Part shown: positions 8,367 through 16,197 of the stretch, piece by piece | How positions within the stretch are numbered: position 1 is the first letter of the stretch | How the letters are laid out: each line of letters opens with the position of its first letter | Source: Burkholderiales bacterium | GTDB taxonomy: Bacteria; Pseudomonadota; Gammaproteobacteria; Burkholderiales; JAEUOS01 | Reading direction: 5' to 3' | DNA length: 42,923 bases | Assembly: GCA_947473125.1 (NCBI GenBank) | Contig: CANJDH010000035.1 | Span: 1 to 42,923 of the forward strand | Notes under the pieces: model-generated | Seen by the model: the letters and a program-made list of their open reading frames with translations, nothing else | Database searches by the model: none | Told to the model about the DNA's origin: nothing | Position numbers and translations under genes: made by a program

Positions 8367-9017
8367 TTAATGCGTACCCGTCGAGAGGCGGGCGCTGGCG
8401 CGGCCTGAGGCGGCATCGGCAGCGACGGCGCTATGGAACGCGAGCTTTCCGAAAATCACCTTCATGAAGCGCCACAGGCCGATGATCAACCCGATCGAGA
8501 CCGCAACAAGCACCGCGAGCACGCACAACGACAGCACCGGATAGGAAAACGCCAGCCACATGACGCCGGCGACCAGTGCTTCTTCGCCGAACGACGCGGC
8601 CCAGTTTGAAAACGGTTCCGGCGAGGTGTTGATCAGGGCGCGCGTGCCGGATTTTGCGAAATGGCTGCTGCTGGCGAGCGTACCGCCGAGGATGCCGGCG
8701 ACCATCACCCACGCAGGGTCGGCCGATACGCCCAGGCTCGCCGCCGCGAGCAGCGCGCCGGCGGGAATGCGGATGAAGGTGTGAACCGCGTCCCAGAGCG
8801 AATCGACGCCGGGAATCTTGTCGGCGAAGAACTCGATGAAAAACATGAAACCGGCCGCGCCGATCACCCACGGGTGGGTCAACACCGCGAGGTTGCCCGG
8901 CAGCTCGACCACGCCGACGCGCGCCAGCAGACCGGCGGCAAACATCACCGCGTAGAGGCGCATGCCGCTGGCCCAGGCAAGCCCGGCGCCGATGGCAATG
9001 GTGTGGATCGCATCCAT
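8367..9017 (-). CDS. DUF4126 family membrane protein
   Basis: A 216-residue hydrophobic protein resembling DUF4126. It starts MDAIHTIAIGAGLAWASGMRLYAV and contains FFADKIPGVDSLWDAVHTFIR, the most recognisable block of this family. About five membrane segments alternate with Gly/Ala-rich loops (GGTLASSSHFAKSGTRALINTSPEP). The function of the family is not known. It is a single-gene unit, convergent with the gene ending at 8281 and divergent from the permease gene at 9099. Confidence 0.8.
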   Translation of the reverse strand: MDAIHTIAIGAGLAWASGMRLYAVMFAAGLLARVGVVELPGNLAVLTHPWVIGAAGFMFFIEFFADKIPGVDSLWDAVHTFIRIPAGALLAAASLGVSADPAWVMVAGILGGTLASSSHFAKSGTRALINTSPEPFSNWAASFGEEALVAGVMWLAFSYPVLSLCVLAVLVAVSIGLIIGLWRFMKVIFGKLAFHSAVAADAASGRASARLSTGTH

Positions 9018-9065
9018 CGGCGCATTATAGGCTTCGCGATGTTGAATTCAAGGGCATGACCGCGG

Positions 9066-9101
9066 TTGGCGGGCAGGGGCGCGTGAGATAATTTTTCAAT
9101 G
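9066..9101 (+). promoter_or_regulatory. Candidate promoter giving a leaderless mRNA
   Basis: GATAAT at 9087-9092 ends 6 bases before the ATG at 9099, so a start at the usual distance would fall on or next to the start codon. A poor -35 candidate TTGGCG (9066-9071) gives a short 15 bp spacer. There is no Shine-Dalgarno before the ATG, which fits leaderless translation. Confidence 0.4.
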
Positions 9102-11603
9102 CATACCATTCGTCTTGCGCTCAAAATGCTGGCCCGCGATGCGCGCGCCGGCGAGTTGCGCATCCTCCTTGCCGCGCTGGTGATCGCGGTGGCCAGTGTG
9201 ACCAGCGTCGGCTTTTTTGCCGACCGCATCGGCCGTGCCCTCAGCCAGGAATCGCACCAGCTGATCGGCGCCGACTTCGTGGTCAGTTCCGACCGGCCGA
9301 TTCCCGAAGACCTTTCTGATGCAGCCCTGGCGCGCGGGCTGCGCGTGGCGCGCGCCATCAACTTTCCGAGCATGTCGTCGTTTGGCGACAAGACCCATCT
9401 GGCCGGGTTCAAGGCGGTATCGGCAGGCTATCCGCTGCGCGGCAGCCTGCGTGTCGCACCGGATCGCAACCAGGCCGACGCCGCGACCCGCGACATTCCC
9501 GCGCCCGGCACCGTATGGCTCGACGAACAGCTGGCCACCAGCCTGATGGTGAAACCCGGCGACCGCATCGGCGTGGGCGAGTCGGAACTCCGCTTCGAAC
9601 GCGTCGTCACCCTCGAGCCGGATCGTGGCGCGAGTTTTTTCTCGATCGCGCCGCGCCTGATGTTCAACCAGGCCGACCTCGCCGCGACAAAACTGATCCA
9701 GCCCGGCAGCCGCGTCACCTATCGCCTGCTGGTGGCCGGTTCCGAGGTTGCGGTAGCCGACTACACGACCTGGGTCAAAAAGGTGCTGGCACGCGGCCAG
9801 TGGATCGAGGAAATCAGCAACGCGCGCCCCGAAGTGCGCGCCTCGGTGGACCGGGCCCAGCAGTTCCTCGGCCTGGTCGCGCTGCTGGCGGTGATCCTCG
9901 CGGCGGTGTCGATTGCGCTGGCGAGCCGGCGCTTCATGCAGCGCCACCTCGACGGCTGCGCGGTGCTGCGTTCGATGGGCGCGAGCCAGCGCACCCTGTT
10001 CACGATGTATGCGGTCGAATTCCTGCTGCTTGGCCTGATCGGCTCGGCGCTCGGCACGTTGCTGGGCTATGTGGTGCATGCCCTGATTGCGCAAATCCTC
10101 GGCTACCTGGTGGCGACCCAATTGCCTGCCGCAGGCGCGATGCCGGCGCTGCAGGGTTTTGCCACCGGCACGCTGCTGCTGCTCGGCTTCGCGCTGCCGC
10201 CGCTTATGCAGCTGGCCGGCGTGCCGCCGATCCGCGTGATCCGCCGCGAAACCGGCGATCCCAAGCCGCTGACGGTGCTCACCTACGCGCTCGGTGCGGG
10301 CGTGCTGGCGGGCCTGATCCTGTGGCAGGCGCGCGATGTCAAGCTCGGCCTGGTGGCGTCCGCCGGCTTTGCCGCTGCCATGGGCGCGAGTGCGCTGGTG
10401 ACCTGGTGGGTATTGCGTGGGCTGGCGCGGCTGCGCACCCGCTCCAGCGGCGCCGGCGGTTTTTCCTGGCGTTACGGGGTGGCGGCGATGCGCCGGCGCG
10501 GGCTCGCCACGGTGACGCAGGTGGTCGCGCTGAGCCTGGGGCTGGCCGCCTTGCTGCTGCTGACGATCACGCGCGGCGACCTGATGGCGCAATGGGAAAA
10601 GAGCGTACCGCCGGACGCGCCGAACCGCTTTGTGATCAACGTGCAGCCGGACCAGCGCGCCCTGTTCGCGCAACAGTTCGCCGACGCCGGCCTGGCGAAA
10701 CCCGACACCTACCCGATGGTGCGCGGCCGCCTGATCGCCGTCAACGACGTGCCGACCGGGCCGGAGCTGTTTCGCGAAGACCGCGCCAAGCGCCTGGTGG
10801 ATCGCGAGTTCAACCTCTCGTACATGGCCGAACTGCCGTCGCACAACCGGGTGATTTCAGGGGGCTGGTTCACGCCGCGCCAGCTTCAAGACGGCGCGCT
10901 CTCGGTGGAAGACGGCATCGCCAAGACCCTGAACCTGAAAATTGGCGATGTGCTGACCTACGAAGTGGCCGGCCAGAAGTTCAGCGCACCAGTCACCAAC
11001 CTGCGCAAGCTCGACTGGGATTCGATGCGCGTCAATTTTTTCGTGATCGTCACGCCCAGGCTGCTCGAGCCGTTTCCGACCACCTTCATCAGCGCGTTCC
11101 ACCTGCCCAAAAACCAGCCCGGGTTTATCGACAAGCTGGTGGCGCGCATGCCCAACCTCACGGTAGTGGACGTCGAAGCCATCCTGCGCCAGTTGCGCGG
11201 CGTGATCGGCCAGGTCGCCGAGGCGGTGCAGTTCATTTTCCTGTTCACGCTGGCGGCCGGCATCACGGTGCTGTATGCGGCGCTCACCGCCAGCCAGGAC
11301 GAGCGTACCCGCGAGGCCGGCATCATGCGTGCGCTCGGCGCATCGGGTGCGCAACTGAAAAGCGCGCAGTGGGCCGAGTTCATCCTGACCGGTGCGCTCG
11401 CTGGTCTGTTCGCGGCCTTGATCGCCTGGGGCATCGGCTACTCGGTGGGCCGCTTTGTGCTGAACCTGCCGATGGCCTTCAACCCCTGGCTGTGGGTCGC
11501 CGGCATTGGCAGCGGCGCGTCGTGTGCGTTTGCCGGCGGCGCGCTGGCGCTGGCAGGCACCTTGAAGCGCCCGCCGATCGTCACCCTGCGGGAGGCGGTG
11601 TAA
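9099..11603 (+). CDS. YbbP-like ABC transporter permease (FtsX/MacB-type)
   Basis: An 834-residue inner-membrane permease of the COG3127 type (E. coli YbbP), whose members work with an ATPase (YbbA) and are thought to move or extract lipophilic substrates by the MacB/Lol mechanism. It has an N-terminal membrane helix (about 22-40), a large periplasmic domain, an FtsX core with helices near 255-280, 305-335 and 350-375, a second pair near 395-440, another periplasmic domain, and a C-terminal FtsX core (about 700-830) with the typical DERTREAGIMRALGAS loop. No ATPase gene or TesA-like esterase gene is beside it. Its stop overlaps the globin start (TAATG). It lacks a Shine-Dalgarno site. Confidence 0.88.
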   Translation: MHTIRLALKMLARDARAGELRILLAALVIAVASVTSVGFFADRIGRALSQESHQLIGADFVVSSDRPIPEDLSDAALARGLRVARAINFPSMSSFGDKTHLAGFKAVSAGYPLRGSLRVAPDRNQADAATRDIPAPGTVWLDEQLATSLMVKPGDRIGVGESELRFERVVTLEPDRGASFFSIAPRLMFNQADLAATKLIQPGSRVTYRLLVAGSEVAVADYTTWVKKVLARGQWIEEISNARPEVRASVDRAQQFLGLVALLAVILAAVSIALASRRFMQRHLDGCAVLRSMGASQRTLFTMYAVEFLLLGLIGSALGTLLGYVVHALIAQILGYLVATQLPAAGAMPALQGFATGTLLLLGFALPPLMQLAGVPPIRVIRRETGDPKPLTVLTYALGAGVLAGLILWQARDVKLGLVASAGFAAAMGASALVTWWVLRGLARLRTRSSGAGGFSWRYGVAAMRRRGLATVTQVVALSLGLAALLLLTITRGDLMAQWEKSVPPDAPNRFVINVQPDQRALFAQQFADAGLAKPDTYPMVRGRLIAVNDVPTGPELFREDRAKRLVDREFNLSYMAELPSHNRVISGGWFTPRQLQDGALSVEDGIAKTLNLKIGDVLTYEVAGQKFSAPVTNLRKLDWDSMRVNFFVIVTPRLLEPFPTTFISAFHLPKNQPGFIDKLVARMPNLTVVDVEAILRQLRGVIGQVAEAVQFIFLFTLAAGITVLYAALTASQDERTREAGIMRALGASGAQLKSAQWAEFILTGALAGLFAALIAWGIGYSVGRFVLNLPMAFNPWLWVAGIGSGASCAFAGGALALAGTLKRPPIVTLREAV

Positions 11604-12010
11604 TGCAAGTCGACGAGCCGCAGCAGGCCGGCGCCACGCCTTACGAACTGCTTGGCGGCGAACCGGTGGTGTTCGCGCTGGTCGACGCCTTCTACGACCT
11701 GATGGACGAAACCCCCGAGTACTACGGCGTGCGCAAGCTGCACCCGGCGTCGCTGGACGGCTCACGCGAAAAGTTAAAGATGTACCTCTCCGGCTGGCTC
11801 GGCGGGCCCAACCTGTACATCGAAGCATTCGGCCACCCGCGCCTGCGCGCGCGGCACCTGCCGTTTGCCATCGGCGTGGCCGAGCGCGACCAGTGGCTCG
11901 CCTGCATGTTCAGTGCGATGGAGCAGGTCGGCGTCGACGAAGCGCTCAAGCCGAGGCTGCAGGAAGCCTTCTTCGGCACCGCCGACTGGATGCGCAACAA
12001 GGACGATTGA
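11603..12010 (+). CDS. Group II truncated hemoglobin
   Basis: A 135-residue single-domain globin of the 2-on-2 group II (TrHbO) type, a haem protein that binds O2 or NO and may have peroxidase or NO-detoxifying roles. Visible markers are the N-terminal YELLGGE, Y31 at the B10 position in DAFYDLMD, KLHP, WLGGP, the proximal haem ligand H85 in RARHLPFAIG, and the group II tryptophan in RDQWLACM. The ATG overlaps the permease stop by one base, with GGGAGG 8 bases upstream. The downstream rmuC start overlaps its stop (TGATG). The link between globin, permease and rmuC is unexplained. Confidence 0.9.
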   Translation: MQVDEPQQAGATPYELLGGEPVVFALVDAFYDLMDETPEYYGVRKLHPASLDGSREKLKMYLSGWLGGPNLYIEAFGHPRLRARHLPFAIGVAERDQWLACMFSAMEQVGVDEALKPRLQEAFFGTADWMRNKDD

Positions 12011-13458
12011 TGGAAACTGCATTCATAGCCGGCCTGGGAGCCTTGGTGGGAGCCATTCTTGGTGGCCTTGCCCTGAAGTTCCTTGGTGGTAGCGCTTCTT
12101 CAGCCAGTAGGGTGGCCGATGCGGTCGCAGAAAAACTCGCGGAGCGCTTCAACCGCATCGATGCCGCCAACGAGCGCGTCGAACGCGAGCTGCGCAATGA
12201 AATCAAGGAGTCGGGTCAAAGCGGCCGGCTCGAGTTGTCGCAAAGCGTGGCGCAGTTCCAGCAGGCGATCAGCCAGCAACTGACGCAGACCACGCTGGTG
12301 CAGAACAATCAGATCGACAGTTTCGCGCAGCAACTGGTGAAACTCACCGACGCCAACGAAGTGCGCCTGGTGGCCCTGCAAAAGGCAGTGGACGAACGAC
12401 TCGCCGGCTTCGCGCAGGACGCGCGCAACGGCCGCGAAGACAGCGCCAACACCCTGAAGCGCTTCGGTGACGGCCTGAACCTGCAACTCGCCGAAGTGCG
12501 CGCCACGCTGGAAGCGCGCCTCAAGGACATCGAAACCCAAAACGCCACCAAGCTCGAGGAAATGCGCAAGACCGTGGACGAAAAGCTCCACGCTACCCTC
12601 GAACACCGCCTCGGCGAATCCTTCAAGCTGGTGTCGGACCGCCTCGAAGCGGTGCACAAGGGCCTGGGCGAAATGCAGACCTTGGCGATGGGCGTGGGCG
12701 ATTTGAAACGCGTGCTGACCAACGTCAAGACGCGCGGCACCTGGGGCGAGGTGCAACTGGGCGCGCTGCTTGAACAGGTGCTCACGCCGGACCAGTACGC
12801 GGTCAACGTGGCGACACGCCCGGGCAGTCGCGACGTGGTCGAGTTCGCCATCCGTCTGCCGGGGCGCCAGGGTGACGAACAGGTATGGCTGCCAATTGAC
12901 TCCAAGTTCCCGATCGAGGATTACGAGCGCATCGTCGCCGCGCAAGACCTGGCCGACGCTGCAGGCATGGAAGAGGCCTCCAAGGCGCTCGAAGCGCGCA
13001 TCAAGCTCGAAGCCAAGACGATCCGCGACAAATACATCGAGCCGCCGCACACCACCGACTTCGGCATCCTGTTCCTGCCGACCGAAGGCCTGTATGCCGA
13101 GGTGCTGCGCCGCCCCGGGCTTTCGGACTGGCTGCAGCGCGAATGCCGCGTCACCATTGCCGGGCCGACCACGCTGACGGCGCTGCTCAACAGCCTGCAG
13201 ATGGGGTTTCGCACCCTCGCGATCGAAAAGCGCTCCAGCGAAGTATGGCTGGTGCTGGGTGCGGTCAAGACCGAGTTCGGCAAGTTCGGCGAAGTACTGG
13301 CCAACGCCAAAAAGCAGTTGCAGACAGTCGCCAATTCGATTGACTCGGCCGAGACGCGCACGCGCCAGATGGAGCGCAAGCTCAAGGGCGTTGAAGCGCT
13401 GCCGGAGCCGGATGCCGTGCGTTTGCTCGATTCCACGTCAGAACCCGAGGCGCCGTGA
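12010..13458 (+). CDS. rmuC: DNA recombination protein RmuC homologue
   Basis: A 482-residue RmuC protein. The family limits inversions between short inverted repeats in E. coli and contains a PD-(D/E)XK nuclease-like fold. A single N-terminal membrane helix (about 5-26) is followed by a long coiled coil (about 35-215) and the RmuC domain (about 215-450) with LTNVKTRGTWGEVQLGALLEQVL, the block WLPIDSKFPIEDYERI, TDFGILFLPTEGLYAEV and GPTTLTALLNSLQMGF. The start ATG overlaps the globin stop by one base. The first 25 codons use unusual codons for this region (TTG, GGA, ATT, CTT) and include a 20-mer repeated exactly in urtC. Confidence 0.94.
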   Translation: METAFIAGLGALVGAILGGLALKFLGGSASSASRVADAVAEKLAERFNRIDAANERVERELRNEIKESGQSGRLELSQSVAQFQQAISQQLTQTTLVQNNQIDSFAQQLVKLTDANEVRLVALQKAVDERLAGFAQDARNGREDSANTLKRFGDGLNLQLAEVRATLEARLKDIETQNATKLEEMRKTVDEKLHATLEHRLGESFKLVSDRLEAVHKGLGEMQTLAMGVGDLKRVLTNVKTRGTWGEVQLGALLEQVLTPDQYAVNVATRPGSRDVVEFAIRLPGRQGDEQVWLPIDSKFPIEDYERIVAAQDLADAAGMEEASKALEARIKLEAKTIRDKYIEPPHTTDFGILFLPTEGLYAEVLRRPGLSDWLQRECRVTIAGPTTLTALLNSLQMGFRTLAIEKRSSEVWLVLGAVKTEFGKFGEVLANAKKQLQTVANSIDSAETRTRQMERKLKGVEALPEPDAVRLLDSTSEPEAP

Positions 13459-13859
13459 ATCTCCGCGTCGTGATCCCGGCGGGCGAAATCGAGATCACGG
13501 CGGTGCGCGCGCAAGGCGCCGGCGGCCAGAACGTCAACAAGGTCTCCAGCGCCATTCATCTTCGCTTCGACATTCGCGCGTCCTCGCTATCCGAAGCGCA
13601 CAAGGAGCGCCTGCTCAAGCTGAACGACTCGCGCATCACGTCTGACGGGGTGCTGGTACTCAAGGCACAGACCTCGCGCAGTCAGGACAAGAACAAGGAA
13701 GAGGCATTGCAGCGCCTGCATGAACTGGTGCAAAGCGTAGCCAAAGCACCGTTGGTGCGTCGCCCCACCAAGCCGTCGCGCAGTGCCAAGCGCAAGCGGG
13801 TCGATGCCAAGACTCAGCGCGGGCAAATCAAGGTGGGGCGTGCGAAGGTATTCGATTGA
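13455..13859 (+). CDS. arfB: Alternative ribosome-rescue factor ArfB (YaeJ)
   Basis: A 134-residue peptidyl-tRNA hydrolase of the release-factor family that frees ribosomes stalled at the 3' end of broken mRNAs. The catalytic GGQ is at 23-25 in AQGAGGQNVNKVSSA, followed by the typical RITSDGVLVLKAQTSRSQ. The basic C-terminal tail (about 100-134, rich in Lys and Arg) is the part that enters the empty mRNA channel in ArfB and distinguishes it from RF1/RF2. It starts with GTG, overlapping the rmuC stop by four bases (GTGA), and is the last gene of the coupled run from 9099. Confidence 0.94.
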   Translation: MNLRVVIPAGEIEITAVRAQGAGGQNVNKVSSAIHLRFDIRASSLSEAHKERLLKLNDSRITSDGVLVLKAQTSRSQDKNKEEALQRLHELVQSVAKAPLVRRPTKPSRSAKRKRVDAKTQRGQIKVGRAKVFD

Positions 13860-13920
13860 GGGCTAGTTTGGATGAATCTGCGTAAACTGATTGCGCAATG
13901 CCCGTTTTAAGGAGAGGCAA

Positions 13921-14877
13921 TTGAAGAAGATTATTTTTTTGTTGGCGATGTTGTGCCTGCCCGCGCTGGTTTCGGCGCAGGGCTTTCCGAACCGCCCGGT
14001 GCGCATCGTCGTCCCTTACGGCACCGGCGGCGGCTCCGACATCCTGGCGCGTCAGCTTGCCTTGAAGCTCGGCGAAATGTGGGGGCAGGCGGTGACGGTG
14101 GAAAACCGCGCCGGGGCCTCCGGCAACCTCGGCACCGAAGTGGTGGTGAAATCGCCGGCCGACGGCTACACGCTGGTGATGCAGAACACCACCATGACGG
14201 TGAACCCGGCGATCATGGCGCGCATGACCTTTGACGTCATCAAGGACCTGACGCCGATTGTGCTGGTGGGCTACACGCCGATCACCATCGTGGCGCACCC
14301 GAGCGCCAAGATCAACTCGATCAAGGATCTCACTGAGGCCGCCAAGGCCAATCCAGGCAAGTTTGCCTACGGGTCGTGCGGCAACGGCACGCCGCAGAAT
14401 TTTGCGGTCGAGCTGTATCAGGTGGTGGCCGGCGTCAGCCTGATCCACGCGCCTTACAAGGGCTGCGCCCCGGGGCTGATCGACGTCGTCGGCGGGCAAG
14501 TGCCGCTGGCGGTGCTGTCGTCCAACATGGTGGCGCCCTACCTGAAGAGTGGCAGGCTCAAGGGCCTGGCGATCACCAGCCGCGAGCCCTACGGCCCGAC
14601 GCCCGAAGTGCCGACCATGGAAGCCCTGGGCTACAAGGATTTCGATTTCGGCAATTGGTACGGGCTGATGGGCCCGGCCGGCATGCCGCGCGCGGTGGTC
14701 GAGAAGATTCAGGCCGATGCGTTGAAAGTCATGGCGCAACCCGACGTGTTGGCCAACATGTCTTCGGCCGGCGTCGAGAAATTCTCCGGCACCGCTGCGC
14801 AAATGGCCGAACAGATCAAACTTGACGTGGCGCGCTACGCACGCCTCGCCAAGCAAGCCAACATCAAACCCGAGTAA
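13921..14877 (+). CDS. Bug/TctC-type periplasmic solute-binding protein
   Basis: A 318-residue binding protein of the tripartite tricarboxylate transporter family, abundant in Betaproteobacteria, that binds small carboxylates or related solutes in the periplasm. A signal peptide (KKIIFLLAMLCLPALVSAQG, cleavage after Ala-Gln region) precedes FPNRPVRIVVPYGTGGGSD, the hallmark N-terminal block, and ENRAGASGNLGTE. The start is TTG at 13921, fixed by AAGGAG at 13909-13914 six bases upstream and by the signal peptide; the longer in-frame extension would bury the signal. No TctA/TctB membrane genes are nearby, so this is one of the orphan Bug proteins. The ligand is unknown. Confidence 0.9.
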   Translation: MKKIIFLLAMLCLPALVSAQGFPNRPVRIVVPYGTGGGSDILARQLALKLGEMWGQAVTVENRAGASGNLGTEVVVKSPADGYTLVMQNTTMTVNPAIMARMTFDVIKDLTPIVLVGYTPITIVAHPSAKINSIKDLTEAAKANPGKFAYGSCGNGTPQNFAVELYQVVAGVSLIHAPYKGCAPGLIDVVGGQVPLAVLSSNMVAPYLKSGRLKGLAITSREPYGPTPEVPTMEALGYKDFDFGNWYGLMGPAGMPRAVVEKIQADALKVMAQPDVLANMSSAGVEKFSGTAAQMAEQIKLDVARYARLAKQANIKPE

Positions 14878-14884
14878 CGTTACC

Positions 14885-14909
14885 GCGCCGGCGTACAAAG
14901 CGCCGGCGC
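14885..14909. terminator. Strong GC hairpin between the Bug and NYN genes
   Basis: A perfect 9 bp stem (GCGCCGGCG with CGCCGGCGC) with a 7-base loop. No T-run follows, so it may be a partial terminator or an mRNA-stabilising 3' structure rather than a strong intrinsic terminator. It lies 13 bases before the next ATG. Confidence 0.5.
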
Positions 14910-14922
14910 AGAGGGAAACACC

Positions 14923-15756
14923 ATGGCCGCACAACCCGAAATCAACAACATGGCGCTGTTCTGTGACTTCGAAAACGTCGCGCTCGGCGTGCGCGACGCC
15001 AAGTACGCCAAGTTCGACATCGGCAAGGTGCTCGAACGCCTGCTGCTCAAGGGCAGCATCGTGGTCAAGAAAGCCTATTGCGACTGGGACCGCTACAAGG
15101 AATTCAAGGGGGCGATGCACGAGGCCTCGTTCGAATTGATCGAGATTCCCCATGTGCGCATGTCGGGCAAGAACTCGGCCGACATCCGCATGGTGGTCGA
15201 TGCGCTGGACCTCTGTTACACCAAGGCGCACGTCGATACCTTTGTCATCATCAGCGGTGATTCGGACTTTTCGCCGCTGGTCTCGAAGCTGCGCGAGAAC
15301 AACAAGACCGTGATCGGCGTGGGCGTGAAGAACTCCACCTCCGACCTCTTGATCGCCAATTGCGACGAATTCATTTTCTACGACGACCTGGTGCGCGAGC
15401 AGGAAGCCAAGAAGACGCGTGCGGTGCGCAAAGCGCCGGCCAAGGCGGCGGCAGGTGCCGAGAAGACGCCGCAGCCGAAGCGCGAAAAGAGCGGCGACGA
15501 CAAGCGCCAGGAGGCCCTTGACCTGATTGTCGAGACGGTCGAAGCGCTGGCGGCGGAACGCGGCGCCGACGACAAGATCTGGGGTTCGATGGTCAAGCAG
15601 ACCCTGAAGCGGCGCAAACCGGGTTTCAACGAAAGCTATTACGGCTACCGCGCCTTCAGCGATTTGCTTGAAGACGCGCAGAAGGACCAGCTGATCACGC
15701 TGGAGCTCGACGAAAAGTCCGGCGGCTACCTGATCCGGCTGCGCCCGCAGGCATGA
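14923..15756 (+). CDS. NYN-domain ribonuclease-like protein with C-terminal OST-HTH/LOTUS-type domain
   Basis: A 277-residue protein resembling LabA/DUF88 NYN proteins, PIN-fold nucleases that act on RNA. The N-terminal domain (about 8-165) shows MALFCDFENVALG with the first catalytic Asp, NSADIRMVVDALDL and FVIISGDSDFSPLVSKLRE with the acidic cluster, and GVGVKNSTSDLLIANCDEFIFYDDL. A Lys/Ala/Pro-rich linker (about 172-200) leads to a winged-helix OST-HTH-like domain (about 200-277), a module that in other proteins binds RNA, including G-quadruplex RNA. All acidic residues of the active centre appear intact. Its stop overlaps the next gene (ATGA). The target RNA is unknown. Confidence 0.88.
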   Translation: MAAQPEINNMALFCDFENVALGVRDAKYAKFDIGKVLERLLLKGSIVVKKAYCDWDRYKEFKGAMHEASFELIEIPHVRMSGKNSADIRMVVDALDLCYTKAHVDTFVIISGDSDFSPLVSKLRENNKTVIGVGVKNSTSDLLIANCDEFIFYDDLVREQEAKKTRAVRKAPAKAAAGAEKTPQPKREKSGDDKRQEALDLIVETVEALAAERGADDKIWGSMVKQTLKRRKPGFNESYYGYRAFSDLLEDAQKDQLITLELDEKSGGYLIRLRPQA

Positions 15757-16127
15757 GAGCGGTCGACATTGTTCGCGCCTACCTGGCAGCGATGGAGGGG
15801 CGCGATCTCGCGGCCGCCGAGGCAATGCTGGCACCGGGATTCACGATGGAGTTTCCCGGCCCGGTGCGGTTCACCACGCTGGCCGAATTGATCGCCTGGG
15901 CCAAGCCGCGCTATCGCTTCGTGAAAAAGGCCTACGACCGCTTCGACGAGGCGCCCGCCGCAGAGGGCGCCGTGGTGTATTGCTACGGCACGCTCGCCGG
16001 CGAGTGGCCGGACGGGGCGCCGTTCGCCGGCATCCGCTTCATCGATCGCTTCACCGTGGCGCAGGGCAGGTTGATCGACCAGACTGTCTGGAACGATCTG
16101 GCAGAGTTCCGCCTCAAGGCTCGCTAG
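15753..16127 (+). CDS. NTF2-like / SnoaL-fold protein
   Basis: A 124-residue single-domain protein with the pattern of the nuclear transport factor 2/SnoaL superfamily: an N-terminal helix pair (IVRAYLAAMEGRDLAAAEAMLAPGF), TMEFPGP, and a C-terminal sheet with FIDRFTVAQGRLIDQTVWNDL. These domains serve as small enzymes (isomerases, hydrolases) or binding proteins, and the sequence does not say which. The ATG overlaps the stop of the NYN gene by four bases, so the two are translated together. It is followed by the URC promoter. Confidence 0.75.
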   Translation: MRAVDIVRAYLAAMEGRDLAAAEAMLAPGFTMEFPGPVRFTTLAELIAWAKPRYRFVKKAYDRFDEAPAAEGAVVYCYGTLAGEWPDGAPFAGIRFIDRFTVAQGRLIDQTVWNDLAEFRLKAR

Positions 16128-16139
16128 CGCGAACATTTC

Positions 16140-16168
16140 TTGACTATTTGGTCAGGATTCACAATACT
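16140..16168 (+). promoter_or_regulatory. URC operon promoter with overlapping RutR-type operator
   Basis: TTGACT (16140-16145), 17 bp and AATACT (16163-16168) make a good sigma-70 promoter. The 16-mer TTGACTATTTGGTCAG at 16140-16155 matches the E. coli RutR box TTGACCA-N2-TGGTCAA at 12 of its 14 defined positions and covers the -35 and part of the spacer, an ideal place for repression. The RutR-like regulator encoded at 19273 in the same operon is the obvious ligand-controlled partner. Confidence 0.75.
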
Positions 16169-16197
16169 CCGGTTTTGCTTCGGCTCCGGAGTGCCAG

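Noticed and set aside
13868-13888. Promoter TTGGAT...TAAACT before the Bug gene
   Set aside because: Spacing of 9 bases is far from 17, so no promoter is called here.
13828-15834. 668-codon minus-strand frame opposite the Bug and NYN genes
   Set aside because: It covers two well-supported genes on the other strand and shows no domain or start signal.
16167-16191. Hairpin CTCCGG/CCGGAG that could mask the URC1 ribosome site
   Set aside because: The left arm overlaps the -10 box and lies upstream of the predicted start near 16175, so it would not be in the transcript.
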